The position numbers and the translations under genes were made by a program. From assembly GCF_001039575.1 (NCBI RefSeq), contig NZ_JIBT01000052.1, positions 1 through 37,437 of the forward strand: a stretch of 37,437 nucleotides of DNA, written 5' to 3'. Below, piece by piece: positions 34,122-37,437 of this stretch. Source of the DNA: Halomonas sp. PR-M31. Lineage in GTDB: Bacteria; Pseudomonadota; Gammaproteobacteria; Pseudomonadales; Halomonadaceae. Within the stretch, counting starts at the first letter, position 1; the number at the start of each line of letters is the position of its first letter. Under the pieces are notes generated by a model. That model had not been told where the DNA came from, searched no databases, and saw only the letters and a list, made by a program, of their open reading frames with translations.

Positions 34122-34592
34122 TCAGTGGCTTGAACCGGAGTGTTCTTGTTGGGCCTGACGCCTAAACCGCATGCCGGCGCTCATTTCATCCGCCATGCGC
34201 TGCTCCCGGCGGCCAACGCGCTGGCGTTCGGCAGTGTCACGACGATCCACCAGAGTGTCGTAGGCGGAAAGCCGGCGCTGTTCTGTTTGCCAGCGCAGCT
34301 GGCCTTGAGTCAGCTGTGCCTCCCGCTCGGAAAGCGCCTGGCGGGAGCGGGCGATGGCATCGTCGAGGGAGCGCAGAAACTGCTGATAGTTGCTCCAGCT
34401 GGCGGGGCCGATACCGGATTCCATGGTGTTCTGAAGCTTCTGACGATACTCGTGGCGATACTGCAAGAGCGTATCGAGCTGAGCCTTGGCTTCCTGTTGC
34501 GCACGACGCAAGCCACTGAGTTCGACCCCGGCGTTGTCTCGGGAATCCCGAGCCAGGGTGATCAAGGTGTCCAGCGGTGACGATGTCGCCAT
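34122..34592 (-). CDS. fliJ: Flagellar export chaperone-like protein FliJ
   Basis: FliJ is the coiled-coil stalk of the FliHIJ export ATPase complex, resembling the gamma subunit of ATP synthase. The 156-residue product (E. coli 147) is helical and rich in Gln, Arg and Glu, with LRRAQQEAKAQLDTLLQYRH and EYRQKLQNTMESGIGPASWSN typical of FliJ. A TTG at 34613 is also in frame, but the ATG at 34592 has AAAGGAAA upstream and gives MATSSPLDTL, nearer to the usual FliJ start. It begins 17 bases after the fliI stop. Confidence 0.93.
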   Translation of the reverse strand: MATSSPLDTLITLARDSRDNAGVELSGLRRAQQEAKAQLDTLLQYRHEYRQKLQNTMESGIGPASWSNYQQFLRSLDDAIARSRQALSEREAQLTQGQLRWQTEQRRLSAYDTLVDRRDTAERQRVGRREQRMADEMSAGMRFRRQAQQEHSGSSH

Positions 34593-34609
34593 AGGTGTTT
34601 TTCCTTTCT

Positions 34610-36018
34610 TCAAACCGGTAGCAGAAGATCGAGAGCGTGGTGCGTCTGTGTTATATCGGCACGTTCATCGATTCTCTGTTGTAAAAATTGCTCCAACTTT
34701 GGTTGCATCATCACCGCTTGATCGAGCTGGGGATCGTGCCCTGGCGTATAGGCGCCGACACTGATCAGGTCCTGGTTGCGCTGATAGCGGGACATCATCT
34801 GCTTGAAATACTGTGATTGGCGCTGCTGCTCATTGCTGACAATGGCGGTCATGGCGCGACTGATCGAGGCTTCGATATCGATGGCCGGGTAGTGGCCACT
34901 TTCCGCCAGGGAGCGAGACAGCACGATATGGCCATCCAGGATTGCCCGGGCGGAATCCGCGATCGGGTCCTGCTGGTCATCGCCTTCCGTGAGCACCGTG
35001 TAAAATGCCGTGATCGAACCGCCGCCCTTCATGCCGTTACCGGCACGCTCCACCAGACCCGGAAGCTTGGCGAATACGGAGGGCGGATAGCCCTTGGTAG
35101 CCGGCGGCTCGCCGATGGCAAGCGCAATCTCGCGCTGGGCCATGGCGTAACGGGTCAATGAATCCATGATCAGCAATACATCTTGCCCCGCATCGCGAAA
35201 GCCCTCCGCCAAGCGGGTGGCATAAGCCGCTCCTTGAAGACGCTGCAGTGCCGAGGTATCCGCCGGGGCGGCGACCACTACGGCGCGCCTTCGCCCCTCG
35301 CGCCGAGGATGTTGTTGATGAAGTCCTGTACTTCCCGGCCCCGTTCGCCGATCAGCCCCACCACGATCACATCCGCCTTGGTGAAGCGGGCCATCATGCC
35401 CAGCAGCACGGATTTACCTACGCCGGAGCCGGCAAACAGCCCCATGCGCTGGCCTCGACCGACGCTGAGCAAGCCATTGATGGCGCGAATGCCCACATCG
35501 ATTTGCGTTTCGATAGGCGCTCGCGCCATGGGATTGAGTGGCGTGGACGCCAGGGGCGCGTGAGGCGCATCCGTCAAGGGTTCCAGGCCATCCAGGGGCC
35601 GACCGTTGCCATCCACCACGCGACCCAGCAGGCTTTCACCCAAGGGAAAACGCCGAGCGCTGCTGCCCGAGCCGCCTTCCCCAAGCGGGAATACTCGTGC
35701 GCCGGGAAGCAGACCGCTGATCTCTTCCAAGGGCATCAGAAACAGCTTTTCCCCGGAAAACCCCACGACCTCCGCTTCCGCAAAGCGTTCGCTATCCGAG
35801 AGCGTCGTGGGTGTCGAGGAGGGTGGCGAAATCTCGATGCGACAGGCGCTGCCCAAGGGCACCCGCAAACCGATCGCTTCGAGTACCAGACCGGTCGCCC
35901 GCACGATACGGCCACTGGTGCGATAAGGGGGAATGGTCTGTACGCGCCGCTGAACTCCGTCGATGGCATTCTGCCAATGCTTTTTATGTGTGTTGATGGA
36001 CTCCACGGCGGCGCTCAT
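34610..36018 (-). pseudogene. fliI: Flagellum-specific export ATPase FliI, interrupted by a single-base deletion
   Basis: FliI is the hexameric ATPase that feeds subunits to the export gate. The first frame, from ATG 36018 (ATGA overlap with the fliH stop), carries the N-terminal domain, Walker [12 protein letters not shown] and [15 protein letters not shown], then stops at 35278 after ILGARGEG. The rest ([20 protein letters not shown], the Walker [21 protein letters not shown], and [20 protein letters not shown]) continues in another frame to 34610. One added base near 35281-35295 restores a 469-residue FliI (E. coli 457). Every key motif is present, so a sequence error or recent mutation is likely; if real, the export ATPase would lack its Walker B half. 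Confidence 0.94.
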
Positions 36019-36752
36019 GAGGCGTCTCCCGAGGTGGCATCCTTGTTGTGACGACGACGCACCTTGCTGACCACGGCCTCCCAACGGGATTCGAAGGTAG
36101 CATCGAGCTCGCCGCTGGCGCTGGTCGCCCGGCAGCCGCCCTGGGTAATCATGTCGTCCGGCTGCAGCTGCCAGCCCGCCGCGTCGAACTCCGCCCCCAG
36201 CTGCGCCTTGACCAGCAGCAGATCCTTTGGATGCAGCCATAGCCGAGGACGACCGGAAAGTGCCGGCTCTACATGAAGCAGTTCCCGCACGATGGCGAGT
36301 ATCTGTTCCGGCCTTTCCTCTAACGCTTCGCCTGCAAGTTGACGACCGGTGGTCAAGGCAAGATCCGCCAGCCGCTCGGCGATTTCGTCATCGAGGCTCG
36401 AAAGGGCGTCTTGAAACTGTTGCGCCAGGGAGAGCAGGGGGGCCAGGGTCTGCTCGATCTGGCGCTGCAGCTCCTGCTCACCGGTCTGGCGGCCTTCTTC
36501 CAAGCCCTGCTCGAAACCCGCCTGCTTGCCCTGTTCCAGGCCTTCCGCGTAGGCCGCATCGAATGCTTCCTGGCGGGCCTTCTTGCGCTCGGCGTCGAGT
36601 TCGGCGCTGCGGCGCAGGGCCTGCTGACGAATCGCGTTCTGACGGGAGTTCTCGCGGGAGGCCTTGGCCTGCTGCAGCGTATCCAGCTCATCCATCTGCC
36701 AGCGACGCCAATCGTCGCTGTCCCGGGTTGGCGTGCCGGCCCGATCAGACAT
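36015..36752 (-). CDS. fliH: Flagellar export ATPase regulator FliH
   Basis: FliH dimers hold FliI and tether it to the C-ring through FliN. The 245-residue product has Trp15 and Trp18 near the N-terminus, the same W-x2-W spacing as the C-ring-docking tryptophans of E. coli FliH. A central long helix has the FliH-type glycine ladder [17 protein letters not shown] (Gly every fourth residue), and the C-terminal domain resembles V/F-type ATPase E subunits. The ATG at 36752 (GGAG upstream) overlaps fliG by eight bases; a GTG at 36767 is an alternative. Confidence 0.94.
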   Translation of the reverse strand: MSDRAGTPTRDSDDWRRWQMDELDTLQQAKASRENSRQNAIRQQALRRSAELDAERKKARQEAFDAAYAEGLEQGKQAGFEQGLEEGRQTGEQELQRQIEQTLAPLLSLAQQFQDALSSLDDEIAERLADLALTTGRQLAGEALEERPEQILAIVRELLHVEPALSGRPRLWLHPKDLLLVKAQLGAEFDAAGWQLQPDDMITQGGCRATSASGELDATFESRWEAVVSKVRRRHNKDATSGDAS

Positions 36753-37437
36753 AGCTGTCGTCTCCACCGCTCAGCACGATCTCGCCGTTTTCCGCCAGGC
36801 GGCGTACCACCAGCAGAATGGCCTTCTGCTCGTTCTCCACCTGAGAGACCCGGATCGGACCGCGAGCCTCGAGATCCTCCGTCAACAGCTGGGCCGCACG
36901 CTGAGACATGTTGGAGGTGAACTTCTCTACCAGCTCGCTTGGTGCCCCCTTGAGCGCCACCACCAGGGAGTTGGTATCGATCTCCTTGAGGATGAGCTGA
37001 ATGCCGCGGCTGTCGATATCGACGATATTCTCGAACAGGAACATCTCGTCGATGATCTTCTGGGCAAGCTCTTCGCTGTGAGCGCGCACGTTCTCGATGA
37101 TGGCCTCTTCCTGAGCCGTGTTCATCAGGTTGAGGATCTCCGCTGCGGTTCTTGCGCCACCCATCTTGCTGCGCTTGAGATTCTGGCCGTCCAGCATACC
37201 GCCCAGCACTTCCGTCAGTTCCTGCAGGGCCGCAGGCTGCACGCCGCTGAAGGTCGCGATGCGCAGCACCACGTCGTTGCGCTGCTTTTCGTTGAACAGC
37301 TCGAGAATGTCCGCCGCCTGATGGCGCTCGAGGTGCACCAGAATGGTGGCAATGATCTGAGGATGCTCGTCCCGGATCAGCTCCGCCACCATGGAGGCTT
37401 CCATCAGGTTGAGCGAATCGATACCGGAATTGGCGCC
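36745..37437 (-). CDS. fliG: Flagellar motor switch protein FliG, 5' end cut by window edge
   Basis: FliG is the top C-ring protein whose C-terminal domain contacts the stator to generate torque. The last 230 codons are present, covering the middle and C-terminal domains; about 100 N-terminal residues lie beyond the edge (E. coli 331). The FliM-binding EHPQ motif is visible in [16 protein letters not shown], followed by [20 protein letters not shown] and the torque-helix region [20 protein letters not shown]. The frame is open to the window edge. Confidence 0.97.
   Translation of the reverse strand, partial: GANSGIDSLNLMEASMVAELIRDEHPQIIATILVHLERHQAADILELFNEKQRNDVVLRIATFSGVQPAALQELTEVLGGMLDGQNLKRSKMGGARTAAEILNLMNTAQEEAIIENVRAHSEELAQKIIDEMFLFENIVDIDSRGIQLILKEIDTNSLVVALKGAPSELVEKFTSNMSQRAAQLLTEDLEARGPIRVSQVENEQKAILLVVRRLAENGEIVLSGGDDSYV

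Overview
The window is chromosomal DNA of a flagellated gammaproteobacterium. Gene content and moderately high GC suggest a halomonad-like member of the Oceanospirillales; this is an inference from protein style and gene order, not a database result. It opens inside a tRNA-His gene. A protein-quality-control block follows on the + strand: tig, clpP, clpX, lon, hupB and ppiD (trigger factor, the ClpXP protease, Lon, the DNA-binding protein HU-beta and a periplasmic folding factor). Three strong intrinsic terminators (after clpX, hupB and ppiD) divide the block into transcription units, and a heat-shock-like promoter precedes lon.

From about 8.9 to 10.8 kb the minus strand carries queC, an unusual two-domain QueD-like protein and a YkgJ-type cysteine-cluster protein, probably one queuosine-related operon. 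An SRPBCC-fold protein (+) then converges on an HDOD-GGDEF signalling protein (-).

The rest is a large flagellar locus. On the minus strand flgM and flgN follow a near-consensus sigma-28 promoter, and the HDOD-GGDEF gene lies 66 bases downstream of flgN, so it may belong to the same late-flagellar operon. flgA lies upstream on the same strand. Divergent from it, flgBCDEFGHIJKL (rod, hook, rings, hook-filament junction) runs on the + strand to a terminator at 25.35 kb; a second sigma-28 promoter precedes flgK. From the right edge leftward on the minus strand runs fliG (partial), fliH, I, J, K, L, M, N, O, P, Q, R (motor switch, export ATPase complex, hook-length control, export gate). A sigma-28 -10 box and a terminator-like hairpin sit between fliK and fliL.

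Between the flg and fli arms lie metY (methionine/cysteine synthesis) and a broken AAA ATPase gene bordered by a very AT-rich stretch, which looks like an insertion.

fliI, flgI, flgK and the ATPase gene each carry an apparent single-base deletion. All lie between 21 and 36 kb, while the long genes of the first 20 kb are intact. Either the sequence has local base-loss errors or the flagellar system is decaying; the sequence alone cannot decide. Other points of interest are a duplicated docking motif in FliN, a QueD-like protein lacking the catalytic cysteine, and low-GC modules inside FlgE and FlgL. I found no CRISPR array, insertion sequence, prophage or clear new defence system.
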